From Hygrocybe punicea (taxonomy: Eukaryota > Basidiomycota > Agaricomycetes > Agaricales > Hygrophoraceae), in assembly GCA_963556145.1 (NCBI GenBank), contig OY744463.1, positions 6,820,001 through 6,884,000 of the forward strand: 64,000 bases of DNA, in the 5' to 3' direction. Every line of letters starts with the position of its first letter. The stretch's first letter is position 1. Below, one piece after another: positions 23,704 through 36,642 of the stretch. The notes beneath the pieces were generated by a model. The model did no database searches, had not been told where the DNA came from, and saw nothing but the letters and a program-made list of their open reading frames with translations. Made by a program: the position numbers and the translations under genes.

Positions 23704-25693
23704 TCCGGACAATCATTCCCCTCCCCCACTCTTGTTTTATGATCCGCATTGTTTACCGTTTTGCATAACTTCTCATACACACGGCCTCGATCTTGCATTG
23801 TTCCTGGTTCCCTTTTTTTTTTCCACCCCCCTCGCTTGAACATTCGTCTAATTTGCAACACAGCACATTTATTCTCTCCCTGCATGATAAACTATTCATC
23901 AAACACTTTTTCCCCAATCGCATATACGTATCCCCCCATCATTCTGTCGTTGTATCATTCTTTTCACCCTGTGCATCTTACACACACGCAAACCACGCAT
24001 TATTATTTGGAGACGGTGGTTAGAATCTTGTGTTAGTGTTTCAGTTTAGTGGTATCCCAAGTATTAGGGCGCACCCTAAAATGAGTGAGCATTGTAACAA
24101 TTTGCAAGTGCGTTTGTTTCGGAACCAGTGTATATTAACACCGGGAAGCCCTGAGGCCAGAGAGGATGAACCGAACCACAAGATCGTTTTTTATGTTTTC
24201 TCCTTTCGTAGCACCCTTTGGTTCGCAAAGACGACCAGGGACGAACCGTTCCCCGGAATTTTCAAAAAGAGTTGGTTCGCCTTATCCTGTATTTGGGCGA
24301 AAAAAATTATTATTATTCAATAACGCGCTTTTGCGAGCTTTGGTTGCAAAGGAAACGCCTTGATGCCACACACCTGTACTGTATTAGCAGGATCCCCTTG
24401 TCACGGCCATTCCGAGACATTTGGGCAAGTGGAGACCCATGGCATATGTATGATCTATTGGCGATGTAATAGGTTCGTCGTGTTCACGCCTGTCAATCTA
24501 CTAGTAGTAGTGTCGCCAGGCGGCCCGCGATAATTTTCTTCTTTTCACCCGAAAAAAGCGATATGTACGCGCGCAGGGAGTGGAGGGGGTTAAGTCCACG
24601 ATTGGATAATTGGATGATGCATGCATGTTTTTGGTTTTTGCTTCCGAGTAGAACAGACACAGACAGACCCCGAGGAAGAAGGAGAAAGAAAAAAGAAACC
24701 CCATTGTATTGGGTATAACAAAAAAAAGTGTACGAAGCTAAGCTCCTCAGCAGCCGGGATCAACGATCGTAACTCTGCCGTGCAAAGCTGAAACACAGGT
24801 GTGTGTGTATGTGTGGGCAAGCCCAAATGCATATAAAAAGTCCGCGGCTGTCCGTTGAACAGCAGGTCGGGGTCAATATGCCATCTGTATTGACCAGACA
24901 GAGGGTTCAACGGCGAGGGGGTGTTTGGGTGGGGTGAGATGGGTGCTTGCTTGCCAAACGCAATTCAAATGGAGTCCAGCGAGTCTCGGGCCCTTCCGAG
25001 GGTGGAGGCGTCATCTCGGGCTTTCAGTCGAGCTAGGTTTGATGAGAGAAATGCCTGGTTGAAGAGGTAACCAGAAAGAACTCCCGTCACTGTGTTTCCA
25101 AGTGTAGCCGATAAAAGTAAATGATCGTTGAATAAAACAAAACAAAAACCAATTGATCAGCGTCGCGCGCGTTTAGATAGCCATCCGATATGTATATGAC
25201 AAAAAGAAAACTTGTGAATTTGAACTGCCAACACTCACGTACACCGCAAAAGATGGTCTTGTTTCTGTTGAAACCCATGAGCTTCGACCCCAAGAGGGCT
25301 AGATGAAGACTGAGATGAAAATCTGATAGACTTGCCACTGGAGAGAGGGGAGCCCCTGCCAGTGATCACTCGCCTGCGGCCAAGCCCGATGACAATCCAG
25401 CGAACAATCCATCCTTCCGGGCGTCCTGGCAATCGACAGATTTAGCGACCACGGCTTGTAATCAGATATCCGGCGCAACCACACAACAAGGGGGGGGTAC
25501 AACAGACCTTTGTAGCTTGCACAACCGCATCGGTCTCCATTGGTTGAAGTGAGGAATTTCTTTAATTTTTGTTAAATTCTTTTTTTTTGTTGAAACCCCA
25601 AAAAAAATCTGAGGCAGTGAATCGCGAACTGTCACAACCAGTGTGACGGAAAGGCTGGACCTGCAGGCGTCAGGCGTCAGGCTCCTGGCGATC
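23704..25693. other. Intergenic region between the cyclin and SPO22 genes
   Basis: The first part is pyrimidine-rich and probably the cyclin 3' untranslated region. The rest has only short unrelated open frames, some T and A tracts, and no protein motif that I recognise. Confidence 0.4.
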
Positions 25694-28600
25694 ATGTCCG
25701 CCCGCAAGAAACAGGCCGCATCAACGCCTCAGGAAACTTTGGACACTATCAAGGGTGAACTTTATTTCTAGAGGGCCAGTCAGTGTACTACTAGCGTGTT
25801 GACCCTAAGGAATGTCTAGACCTTCTCATCAAGGCGAAACCCAAGTTGGATGATAACAGGCCTGACATTCGGGTTGCTCTTGTCGATGATCTTCATCGGA
25901 TAGCATTCCTTGCAGAGACGCTTACGGAACACCGCTCAAGGTCGAAAAAGAGCATGGTCCACGTCGTGGACCTTTTAGACCGAGAAGGTTTGTGTTTGAA
26001 TTTGGTGCATTTCGTAACATAATCGTTCGTTACTGTAACGACTCATTGGGAAGGCGTTCTACTGTGGAATACATCCGGAATCATTTACAAGACTCCTGAT
26101 GATGATGGTCGTGCGGTTGTAGCTGCGCGTTAGTGTTTTTTTCCCATTCCCGTCTACTTCCCTGTTTGCTCACAGCCTCCACCCCCCCGCCGACCTTCAT
26201 CTTCGATTCCGGAGAAAAGTAAGGCTTGCTGCATTCCGTCTCATTGAGGCAGGGTTGGAACAGAAGCCGGGTATCGAGTGTTGGTTTTCCCTTTTTCACC
26301 GCGGCCTTCTTTTCGTGTGGCTAAGTTACCACCCTTGTATAGCTCTCATTCACGTGTTGCAACTCGCGAGCAAGACAGGGACGACGCTTTCCGGTGCGTA
26401 AACGCATGCGGACATAGTGGCGTGGAATCTTATCGTACTCCTGTCCCCATCTCGCCGATGGGCATCAGAGCTCGGAAGCAAAGATGTCGCCGCAAGTGTT
26501 TTGACTTGCGCCGCTAAGGTTCTCTTTATGCCTGTCGCCCTGCGATGTGTCACTGATGCCATCAGTAACAATCCTCAGTATGAAGAGCTGCTCAAGCAAG
26601 CCAATGACAGCAATGGTGCACATCGTCAGGCTAAAGCACGCGCTACCGTCATCTATTTCTCCAGCCGGATGGAAGCTGTAAGGTTCCTCGATTTGACTAA
26701 ACGATATCTTCTCACGTCGGATCCTGCATGTTCACAGGCATGGAGGGAAGGGAACACAGACGTGGCTGAGTTTATGTCGCTCAAGATAACAGGTATGACG
26801 CCGTCAAATCTGTCCAAAACCAAAACCTTTCCACATGTGATGAAACAGACGATTACGGCGAGTATCTCGCCCTATTGCCTCCTCACGATGTACGATCGTC
26901 TTTTTCGATGCACTGCCTTCGTTCTGATTTTGAGGGTGTCGCATTTATCTTCCAGCGGGAACTTCTGGCTTCCAAGCTCCTGGAGATTGGTAAATCCGAG
27001 CTGAAGAGTAATATTCGCCAGGGTAAGAATACAACTACAACTGGCCAAACCAGCACGCACGATGCGGTTCGTTGGATGCAAAAAGCGTTCTCTATGACGG
27101 AGCAATTGGATGATTCTGCCACTCCGAGTATAGCGGAGTTGAAGGTGCGAGATGTATCTTAACGCTCCGTGTTCATCTCAATCACCTGGATTCTTTTACC
27201 AGAGATTGATCCTAAGAAGCTTAGGTCAGTATGCCAATGTAGCCCCGTCACAGCCAATGCGGTGCCTTGCTGATGGGATTTCCGCAGCGCGGGCGTATTT
27301 TCTTTCCTCTTCTGACGATTCGGAGAATTTGGCTAGGGCGGACGCAGCCTTACAAGAGCTTGTCACGTCTCTAGACGAATCTACGGATCATGTAAGAGTT
27401 TTGGATGTGTTCCCATTGAAATCTACACGTGCTTATCGTAAACCATCACATTAGGCAAGTTCCGAGTATCAACAGCTCCGATGGATGAGATTAGCTATTC
27501 TAAAGCGGCGCAAAGCTGGAGACTCAGCACTTCTTGTTGGTGAGACCCCATCTTTGGATTCCGCTCCTTTCGCTGAACCATACCAATTATGTGATATGTA
27601 TACATAACGTACAGCTTTCAGGTCAATAATTGATAACATGACATTTTCGGAAGCCAACGTTACCGAGTTAGTCTTCATCTCAGCTCGGCATGACAACGAC
27701 ACATCTTTACGTTAGTATAGTGTTCTCCAGGAGCTCAGGGCGCTTGTTCAGCAGCAGTGAGTCAATACGTCAGGCTGAAGTCACCACCACATCTCAAATG
27801 CCCGGCTGCAGTACCCTTGTAACCAATGTCACCTTGTATTGCCTTCAACGCACACTAAAACCTTTATGCGGTGCCTCGGGGTTGGAGTTTGTCGACCGAC
27901 TGCTGTTTTCTTTGATCATTCATTGTTCCAAAGATGACGACCGCATGAGAGCAATGAAGGATTTGGACACGGCCTTCAAAGGTAAGTGATATCCACCGGA
28001 TTCTTGTGTAAAGGGTCTTCTTACCATATTCGGTATGCTAGACATTTCGGAAGCTGATTTTGAGCTCCCAAGAACTCCCACAGCCGCATGTCTCACGGTT
28101 TGTTCCAGAGTTCCGTGTTTGATTTTGTGAAGATTGATCATTTGCCCACAGCTTTTGTGGAAGTATGGCAATCGTGAGTACAATGCCAAAAAATGGCCGG
28201 AGGCAGCGGGTTGGTTTCTCGCGGGAAGCCATCAAATCTTTCAAAGCATGGGGCAGACAAGCAGTTCCAAGTGTTTCCGGAAAGCTGCCCTGTGTTACAT
28301 CCAGCAACGAGAATTTGCGACAGCGTCAGCCGTAATCCGTCGCTGTCCCAGTCGCGAAGCCACTACGAATTATGTCATCCTTCTGGCTGCGGTTCATCAA
28401 GGTCCGTTCTAGATTTTTTCAGATAATCACCACCAAGGTTGATCGTGCGTTTTGTTGACACAAGGTTTAGAGGATGAAGGTTTGTGGCGAGTTTGTTCCC
28501 ACCAGGGCTGCCTTGATCACTCCGTCACAGCCATACAAGCTATCAGTGACATCGTCAAAGCACCTGATTTCGATCGTAGGATGCTGCAACTCGCCACCCA

Positions 28601-30524
28601 GCTTTCGCATGAGAGTGACATGAAGAAGCTTCTTCTTACCGTTCTCGATGCCCTCCTGAAGACCATAACTATAGGTGATAAAGGGGAAACGGTTGTGGAT
28701 GGAATGACATTGATTCGGTGCATCATCCGACTCATCCTGAGGCTTCTAACTGAGCCAGACGCCAACCAGTACAGCATCTTTCCATTTCCTTTTGTAATGC
28801 CTCTCATTAGAGCGCGCCTTCATTTCCAGAAGCGTACTTATTGATATGCTAATTCAACATTTCGTCACAGGTGAGTGCACACCTTCACACAGTAACAACA
28901 ACAACGGTCGACATAGGACCTGATCAGCCAAGACGATGGTAGCGGCCGCACGGGTTAGAAAAGAGTTGTCAATGATCGCCAAAGATATATCGTGGTTATG
29001 GAGAGCTGCGTACAACTGTGCCGTTGAAGGGTGTTCGAAATGGGAACAAGCTGAAGACCAATTATCGGATCTATTTGATGTGTCGCGGGAGGTGGGCCGT
29101 GCAGTCCTTTCTTGTTGGAATAGCGTGGTGATTCTGCTTCAGCTTCTGGAAGCATATTGTGAAGAGACACCGATGGTTATCGATGCAGAATTGCATCAGC
29201 ATGTTGTGATTACATCCTTCGCGGCAGTTTCGGGTCGAGGTAAATCCTGTCCAACTATCGTTTTTGCTCACCATATTCAGGGAGCCTAAGTATTTGCCGC
29301 CCGTCGAACACTGTCCGAATGCGGATCAATCGATGTAAGAGAGAACAACATTTGGTATCGGTAATCCCATTAGGTAATTCCGAATTCCTCCAGCAAGACC
29401 AATTACGTCGTGTTGCCGCGGATATCCAGGCAACCAAACGCCGAATCAGCGGAATCATGGGTGGGAAGAATTTCCAAGCACCTGACGACATTATCCGTGT
29501 CAAGCCATTTCTCCATATTCTGCATGTTTTCGAAGTGGAAATATTATCTCGGCTTCAAGACTGGGATCAGTTATTGCAGACGATCCGGGTGAGCTACTAA
29601 TCCCCGATGCTCGTGGTACAAAGCTGATGATGTATCTAGGAGGTCATTGCCTCTGATGCATCGGCGGCAAACACATTCGAGGCTATTGCGGATGTTGTGG
29701 TCCGTCTGTTCCTTACTCATGCAATGATTGGGTTTGAAGAGTAAACCGAATCAAACAGTGGGTAGCGAAGGACTGTCCTGTAGATGGTAAGTTGGCAGGT
29801 ATTGTATAACCGTCGCTGGCGACTAATACGATGTGAACCAAGTGTCATTTTTAGCCCTCGAGGTAGGTTAAACTTTTTGCAATGCTGAATCCACGCGGTA
29901 TTCTCGATGTTTGTGGCAGGCTATTCTCCACGCGAGCCTTGATCGTGGTTCGTTGTCCGTCGAAAAGTTCTCCCGATGGTTGCGAGCAACCTGTCTCATC
30001 CTTCTTGCTCGGAACATGGCCCCAGACAGAGGCAAAGCCATCGGATATGTAGAACAAGCTATCACAGTGATGGAAGAGTACGCGGATAGTAACAGTGATG
30101 TTAACCAGGTGCGCTAATTCTATAGCATAATTTGAACCCGTACATCATCACTTGGTAATAATAGCATTACCCCATGGACGAGCGACAATGGCTCCTCGCT
30201 ACATCGTACAACACGGGTATAGAATGCTTACAGTCTGTTCTTCAATGACGCTATCTGATGACCATGTCCACGACTGAGCACACGTAAATACAGCGCATCC
30301 TTGCTCGACGAGGCAAAGCGATGGTTCGAAGCCTCCACTGTCATCTGCCGCTTTGTTCCCGACGGGCAAACTCGGGCACAGAAGGTCGGTCACACGATTT
30401 GTCTCAACTTTTTTTTTGCAGTCGCTTTTTTAACCTTTCAAAAATTCGCTGTTCGAAGATTTCTGAAACTTACACCCACTTGTTGGCTCGCTATGCCCGT
30501 GGCAAGGACCTCTCGGTGTCGTGA
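25694..30524 (+). CDS. SPO22: Meiosis-specific Spo22/Zip4-like TPR protein
   Basis: More than 20 exons join in a continuous frame. It starts MSARKKQAASTPQETLDTIK, passes through LVDDLHRIAFLAETL, WNTSGIIYK, RLAAFRLIEAGLEQKPGIE, RWMQKAFSMTEQLDD, SLARAYFLSSSDDSENLARA, HASSEYQQLRWMRLAILKRR and CFRKAALCYIQQREFATASA, and ends YPMDERQWLLATSYNTGIEC then ISETYTHLLARYARG. This order is that of the fungal Spo22/Zip4 (TEX11) family, TPR-rich scaffolds of the synapsis and crossover machinery. The only oddity is the first junction: the donor AAG|GGTGAAC and the acceptor CTAAG|GAATGT do not keep phase unless one G is ignored. This could be a sequencing error, a disruption or an alternative first exon. All other junctions are canonical GT-AG. 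Confidence 0.85.
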
Positions 30525-30697
30525 TTTTACGTTCTGGTTGTCTGTTCTTTTGTGGTGCTGGCAATCCGACTAGTGTGATCCATTGAATCCGCGGCTCCAT
30601 TGTACGGTTCGCTGTATGTGCACACCTAGCCGATGTTGTTGTGGCCTTTTGTCTGTATCACCAAACGTTTATATTAAAATCACCCATTAATGATATC

Positions 30698-32781
30698 TTA
30701 TCGAGTTCCAAAGTGTTTGAGGTGATATAGTAAAACGTGGCCCCGATTATTCCCCACGGCGATGTAATGACTGCTAGCGGAAAAATCCATGCATGTGACA
30801 TGACCTAGTGGTGTGCTCGAAGTCGGCCAGTTCGCAAATGCGGTGAGGGACGGGAGGTGGATCTAAAGAGAAGGGGTTCGTCAACGACGTGAAACGCAAT
30901 AGGCTTTAAAGCTGACCAGTCGCAATTGATTCTTTCTGGAGTTGCTTGCCATTGCAAGGAGCTGAGAATCGTGATTGAAGCAGAGCGTCGAGATGGGGGT
31001 GGTCAAGTTGCCGATTGCCTTGAGAAGTCTAGGTTTATCATTTCTCGACGGGCTCGTCGTCGCACCGTAAATATTAACATATCCAGTCTTGGCACTGTTT
31101 GAAGCAAAGCAAAGTGGGTAAAACAAAAAGTACAATGGCCGTGTTGAGAAGAAAGAAAACCTACCCGATAGCGAGGTATTTGCCTGCTGAGTCTCCACTC
31201 ATGACCAGGCTGCCAAACTCACCGTCGTCCCGCCAACGGTCGATGCAGCTCCGCTCGGCGACGTCCCAAAGGTAAACCTGCGCATCCTGGCTGAGGGTCA
31301 TCAGCCGCCTTCCTTGGCGGCTCCCCACGCCTCTTTCCCACCAAAGTGCCTTGACCGCCGCGTTCATCTTGAGGCTGGCGACCACCTGGCCCGCCCCAGA
31401 GTTCCAGTCGACGAGATGAACGTAGCCGCTACGGCCTGCGACTGCGAGGACCTCGCCTGTTGGGCTGAAGGCACATATCTCCATGCTCGAGTCCCGTGAT
31501 AGGGGATTCGAGCCGCTGAAGGAGGTGCCCCAGAGACCGCGTGGCGAGCGGTGTGTTGCGCCCGATTGCAAGTCGTGTGTGTAATAAAAGGGACGTGGAC
31601 CAGTGAGTAGGATGGATGACCCTGTGGGGTGGAAGAGGGCGTTCGTGAGAGGTAGTGTTGGGATATGCAGTGTTTGGAGGTGCGGGTTCGTGTGGCCGTC
31701 GATCTTTTTTTTTGTAGGGAAAGGTGTGAGTGAGAAGAGAAGAGAAGAGAGTGGAACGAAAGAAGAAGAAAAAAAAACAATTCGCACATTGAACAAGGAG
31801 AGCCGTCGATCCGAACTCGCGGTGAGCAGGACTGGGACTTGTGGTGATGGGTGGAACTGCACAGACTTGATGTGGCCCTCGGACTTTGCTGACTGGTTGG
31901 CGTCGCGCAATCGCTCGACTGCTAGAGTGCCCTGTGCCAACTGTGCAGACTTTTTCGCTGTACGGATAATACCATTGGTCGAGGACAGCAGATCAAAAAT
32001 GGTGTCCTGCTCCAAGTCGTCGTCGTCGTCGTCGTCGTTGTCGGATTGCGAGGCTGAAGAGTGGGATAGCCGACGCCAGGGCCGTTTTGCGTTTGCGTTT
32101 GCTGGATGGAGTTTCTGGCGGGCGTTCGATGTCCAAACGGGGGTGGGGTTGATTCGCTGGTATTGTCTTCGCAACCGTCGTTCGTATTCGCGTCCCCCGA
32201 CCGCGTCATCGGACGGTGCGTCACGGAGTTTCCGGAGACGTTTGTTGGAGGCGAGAGAGACTTGTAATGTGGTGTCGTCTGGGTCTACCCACGCGGGCGG
32301 CTTCCGGGACGTGGATTGTATTGGCACTGATGGACCCGGTTGGTGGTAGGTTTCTGGCTCACTCTCAACCTGCTCGTGTTCTGAGAGTGGTTGTTGTTGG
32401 GGCTGTCTTTGTGCGTTATGATTGACTCCAGAGGATACGTCGTCATCTACAAAGAAAAGCTTGTGGTTTTCCGGTTTCAAAAAAAATAAAAAAAGGTGTG
32501 AACAAAAAAGGTAGACCCACGTCTGCATCCAGGAGATTTCCTAGCTCCTTCTCGTCTCCACGCTGAGGCCCGCCATCCTGGTCGTGGTCCGAGAGCACCA
32601 ACAAGTGGTCATGTTCCTTTGCAGATGGCACAAATGGCGTTCCAAAGAGAAAGCTTTCAAGTCGACGTTCTTCGTCGTCCTTGCTCGCCTCGTCCGTCAG
32701 AGAGACATGAGACCCCAATGGCGGTGCGTCTTCTGGGCTTTGTTTTCGGGTTTTCTGCCGTTTACGGGCGTGTTTAGCCAT
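30698..32781 (-). CDS. UTP18: U3 snoRNP/SSU-processome WD40 protein Utp18
   Basis: Read from ATG 32781: a lysine/arginine-rich start (MAKHARKRQKTRKQ), an acidic N-terminal half with an eight-Asp run, and EYERRLRRQYQRINPTPVW. WD40 blades follow, including IKSVQFHPSPQVPVLLTASS, FHPTGSSILLTG, CAFSPTGEVLAVAGRSG, SQDAQVYLWDVAERSCIDRW and ISTLCFNHDSQLLAMAS, ending HVLLYHLKHFGTR. Introns interrupt after LLDAD, within the repeat region near 31.7 kb and near 31.17 and 30.88 kb, all with usable GT-AG sites. The arrangement is that of Utp18, a component of the nucleolar 90S pre-ribosome needed for 18S rRNA maturation. It is divergent from SPT5 with 132 bp between the start codons. Confidence 0.9.
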
Positions 32782-32913
32782 TGAAGCCGGCTCAATACTG
32801 ATGTGGCCTTCCGCCGATTTTGGCCCAAATTTGTCCGGATTATGATCTGGCCTTACAGGCTGATGACTAAGCGCCCAAATTGCTAACTATTCCGAAAAAG
32901 TCTTGACCGAACC
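32782..32913. promoter_or_regulatory. Bidirectional promoter between UTP18 and SPT5
   Basis: Only 132 bp separate the two divergent start codons, so the core promoters must share this interval. I see no strong TATA box. The divergent, compact arrangement suggests co-regulation of two growth-related genes. Confidence 0.5.
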
Positions 32914-35900
32914 ATGTCCGACTTTGACGACGAAAGGCCCATAGGAAACGAAAGAGCAAGTGGAGCCGGGGAGGTAGGCTACGACAGGCGCAGGGAGACT
33001 GCAGCAGTTTTTGAGGATGACGAGGACGAAGAGTTGGAAGACCGGGATAATGATGACGACGAGGAGGACGAGGAGGACGAGGACAACGAAGACCCAAGTA
33101 GGAGGAAAAGGCTAAAGGTTTGTGCCTCATCTTGGTGTCCAGTCTGTCTCATCAATTCCGCGAACAAGCATCATCACAAACGCCCTGCAGTAAATCGTTT
33201 CCTTGATGTAGAAGCTGAAGTGGACGAGGACGAGGACGAAGAAGACGAGGATGAGGAATTTGGACGTGGTACGCAGGAAGTTTATTTTTCCCTATCCTCG
33301 AAATTTATTCTTAATTTCAGACGAGTTCATTGCCACCGCGGTAGAAGGCGAGGAGGAAGATCACCGTCGTACCGCCGACCATGCACGCTTGGACAGACGA
33401 GAGCGTGAACTAGATGACCGTGACTTGGCCAAAATTGCACAGGATCTCAGCAAAAGATACGGGAAAGCCGCAGTTCGATACACTGGCGACATGAATGAGG
33501 TCCCACAAAGGTTGCTCATGCCGTCTGTTCATGATGCAAGTCTATGGCAGGTCCGAGTAAAAGTACGTATCATTTAAACCTCCCTTGGTGTTAATTTTGA
33601 CTCTTCGGCGGCAGCCTGGTCGAGAACGCGATATTGTGTTCAGTCTCATGCGCAAAGCTATGGATCTCGAGTACACAGCCCGCCCCCTCCAGATTCTGTC
33701 CGCTTTCCAGCGTGACTCCCTGCCAAGCATGATCTACGTGGAGGCACGCAGTGCCAAACAGGTCAACGAAGCTTGCAATGGTCTAGTTGGCGTGTATCCA
33801 GGTCGTGGCATTACCTTGGTACCAATCGAGGAGATGGCGAGCTTGTTACAGATCAAGAAACAGGATCTGACTGTAACGCCTGGCAGTTGGGTTCGCATTA
33901 AACGTGGTAGATATCAAGGAGACCTCGCGCAAGTGATGGACATCACCGAAAATGGAGAAGATGTCGGACTCAAGTTCATTCCGCGCATCGACCTGAACCC
34001 TAGGGACGACAACGGGGCTGATGCACGCAAACGGAAGAAAACTGGAGCCGGCTTAGCGACTATGCGACCCCCACAACGCTTTTTCAATTATGAAGAAGTG
34101 ATCAAAGTCTACGGTAGCAAATCGGTCTCGAAGCGAAACCAGGTATATGTTTTCCAAAGTGACACGTACAAAGATGGTTTTGTCGAAAAGGACTTCAAAC
34201 TGAGTGGTCTTGTGTTGGAAAATGTCAACCCCACTCTCGACGAGATCACCCGCTTCACCAGAGGTCAAGACGGCGCGGAAAATGAAAATAACGTGGATCT
34301 TTCGATCATCGCGGAAGCTTCTCGCAAAGCTGCTATTTCTGTATTGCAACCAGGAGATCATGTCGAAGTATTTGAAGGCGAACAATCCGGCGTCCACGGC
34401 GTCGTCATGGAGATTGTGCAAGATGTTGTGACCATTTCTGCAGTTGGTGTAGACATTGATGGGCAGAAGGTTGACCTGCCTGCCCGGAGCGTCAGGAAGA
34501 GGTTCAAACCGGGAGATCACGTCAAGGTGATGACGGGGCAAAACGCTGACGAGACGGGTTTGGTGGTGTCTGTGGCGGACAATGTGGTGACTTTTTTGTC
34601 CGATATGTCTATGCAAGAGGTGCGTCCCTTTCTGGGCAGAATAGGCAATTACATGAATTGGCTTTCAGATTTCAGTCTTCTCCAAGGACCTTCGTGAGGC
34701 TGCCGAAGTAGGTTCTGGAACAAACATCGTTGGCAACTATGAATTGCATGATTTGGTACAACTAGAGTTAGTTCCCTTCAGATGATCAATATTTCATTCC
34801 TGACATTAGACTTGGTACAGCATGCAAACGGTCGGCGTCATATTCAAAACCGAGAGGGACTCCTTCCGTGTACTTGATCAAAATGGTCAAATTCGACTTG
34901 TTCAGCCTCATCAGATCTCGATGCGTCGAGATTCTAGCAGAGCTATTGCAACCGATTCTGAAGGCCACGAGCTACGAATCAATGATAACATGAAGGAAAT
35001 CGACGGCGAGGTGCGCAAATATTGAGAGATAGCTCCTTTACCTCGATTGATAATTCCGTAGGGCCGAAAAGGACGAGTCCTTCATATCCATCAATCATTT
35101 TTTGCTTTCCTTCATAATCGGGACATCATCGAAAATGGCGGCGTGTTCGTTACGCGTGCTCGATCTTTGGTATCTTTAGCACCGAAGGGTAACCTGGTGA
35201 AGACAGGTGGAAGTGATCTCTCGAAAATGAATCCGATGTTCGCAGCCCCGACTGGAGGTATGGTCGGCTCTGGAAACATGGGACGAGGGCCACGAGATCG
35301 GCTGATAGGTGTTACGGTCATGGTTGTCAAGGGTCCGCACAAAGGCTATGTGGGTGCTATCAAAGATACCAATGGTCCCATTGCTCGTGTTGAACTACGC
35401 ACGGGCAACAAGGTCATCGCCATTGAGAAAGAGAAACTTTTCAGACGACTGTAAGCTTGGTCGCTTTTTTTGTCGTGTTTTCACTCATATCAATCTCATG
35501 TGCATCTAGACCTAACGGAAAATTAGAGCTCCTCGAAGGAGGGAGCTCCGGCAGTTTCTCTGGAACCTCTTACGGTGGTTCAAGTAGGCATTCGCAAACT
35601 CCCAATCCATACGCCCAAGGCGGTCGGACACCTGCGTGGGGGCGGACGCCAAATCCATATGCCGCTGGTGAGGGTCGAACACCTGCTTGGAATGTCAACT
35701 CCCGCACACCGAATCCGTATGCAATTGATGGAAGTCGGACACCAGCTTGGAGCACTTCTTCGAAGACGCCCAATCCTTATGCTGTAGATGGAGGGCGGAC
35801 ACTCTCTTTGGGCAATCCCCGGACACCGAATCCCTATACCTCCAGTGCATGGGGTGAGAACACGACTGAATGGACGAGTCCCAGACGAGACAATGGATAT

Positions 35901-36642
35901 GGCGAGACCTGGGTAAGTTTAAACTTTCAGTTTATCCGTCGATGTCTAAGACTCCACGTCAGACGGCACCTACCCCAGGGCCTGCAGCACCTACTCCTGC
36001 GTTCAACTCCGCCATGACCCCCGCCGCGGTACATACCCCAGCGCCGCCCGCATATCCATACAATGCTCCAACACCTGCGGGGCCTTCAGCTAAGACGCCC
36101 GCCATGTCTTCGTCGATGGATGACGAAAACGACACCTCTCTGGTCTATGGTTTGTTTTGAACATCACTGCGAAAAATTTATACATCAATTAATAGATCCG
36201 TCCTGCAGAAGCTCCACCATTATGGTTATTCGATCCTGTTGTTATTGGCAAACAGTGTTACGTTCAAGTGAAGCAAACCTATCTTTCGGGTTACAGGCAA
36301 GGCGACTACGAAAAGAGGCGTGGCTATGTTGTGTCAGTCTCTAACCCGCAATCCGCTCTCGACACAACAGCGGCCAGGGAGGCCAATGTCATCTTCGACG
36401 GCGATGACAGAACCATGGTTACGGCTTTTGCAGTGGAATACCTCACGCCCGTTCAACCTGCGGCCGTCAAAGACATGGTCCTTGTACTCGATGGCCCTCG
36501 CAAGGGACAGATACTCGTTGTTCAGGATCTAGTTGCAGAAGGGCCTCAGTGTGTTGTTTCTTCCGTGCCACCTGGTGTTATGTTTGAAATCTCGAAGGAT
36601 ATTCTGGTGCAAATTAAGAAGCCCGAAGATATGATTGCGTAA
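32914..36642 (+). CDS. SPT5: Transcription elongation factor Spt5
   Basis: The N-terminus is strongly acidic with runs of Asp/Glu. It is followed by the NGN domain ([34 protein letters not shown]) and successive KOW motifs ([78 protein letters not shown]). The C-terminal region alternates TPNPYA and RTPAW repeats, then a Pro/Ala/Thr-rich stretch and a last KOW-like block ([20 protein letters not shown]). About ten exons join in frame. Spt5 binds RNA polymerase II as DSIF with Spt4 and controls pausing and processivity. The TPAW-type repeats are the likely CDK9 phosphorylation region, similar in kind to those known in fission yeast. The gene is complete. Confidence 0.92.

Noticed and set aside
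28452..28560. Exon reading LWRVCSHQGCLDHSV in the SPO22 gene
   Set aside because: A canonical GTTTGT...CACAG intron removes it and restores the family sequence DEAIQAISDIVK.
31603..32349. Plus-strand frame of 248 codons opposite UTP18
   Set aside because: It is the antisense shadow of WD40-coding sequence and has no known motif.
32979..33167. Serine-rich minus-strand frame
   Set aside because: It is the complement of the Asp/Glu codon runs of Spt5.
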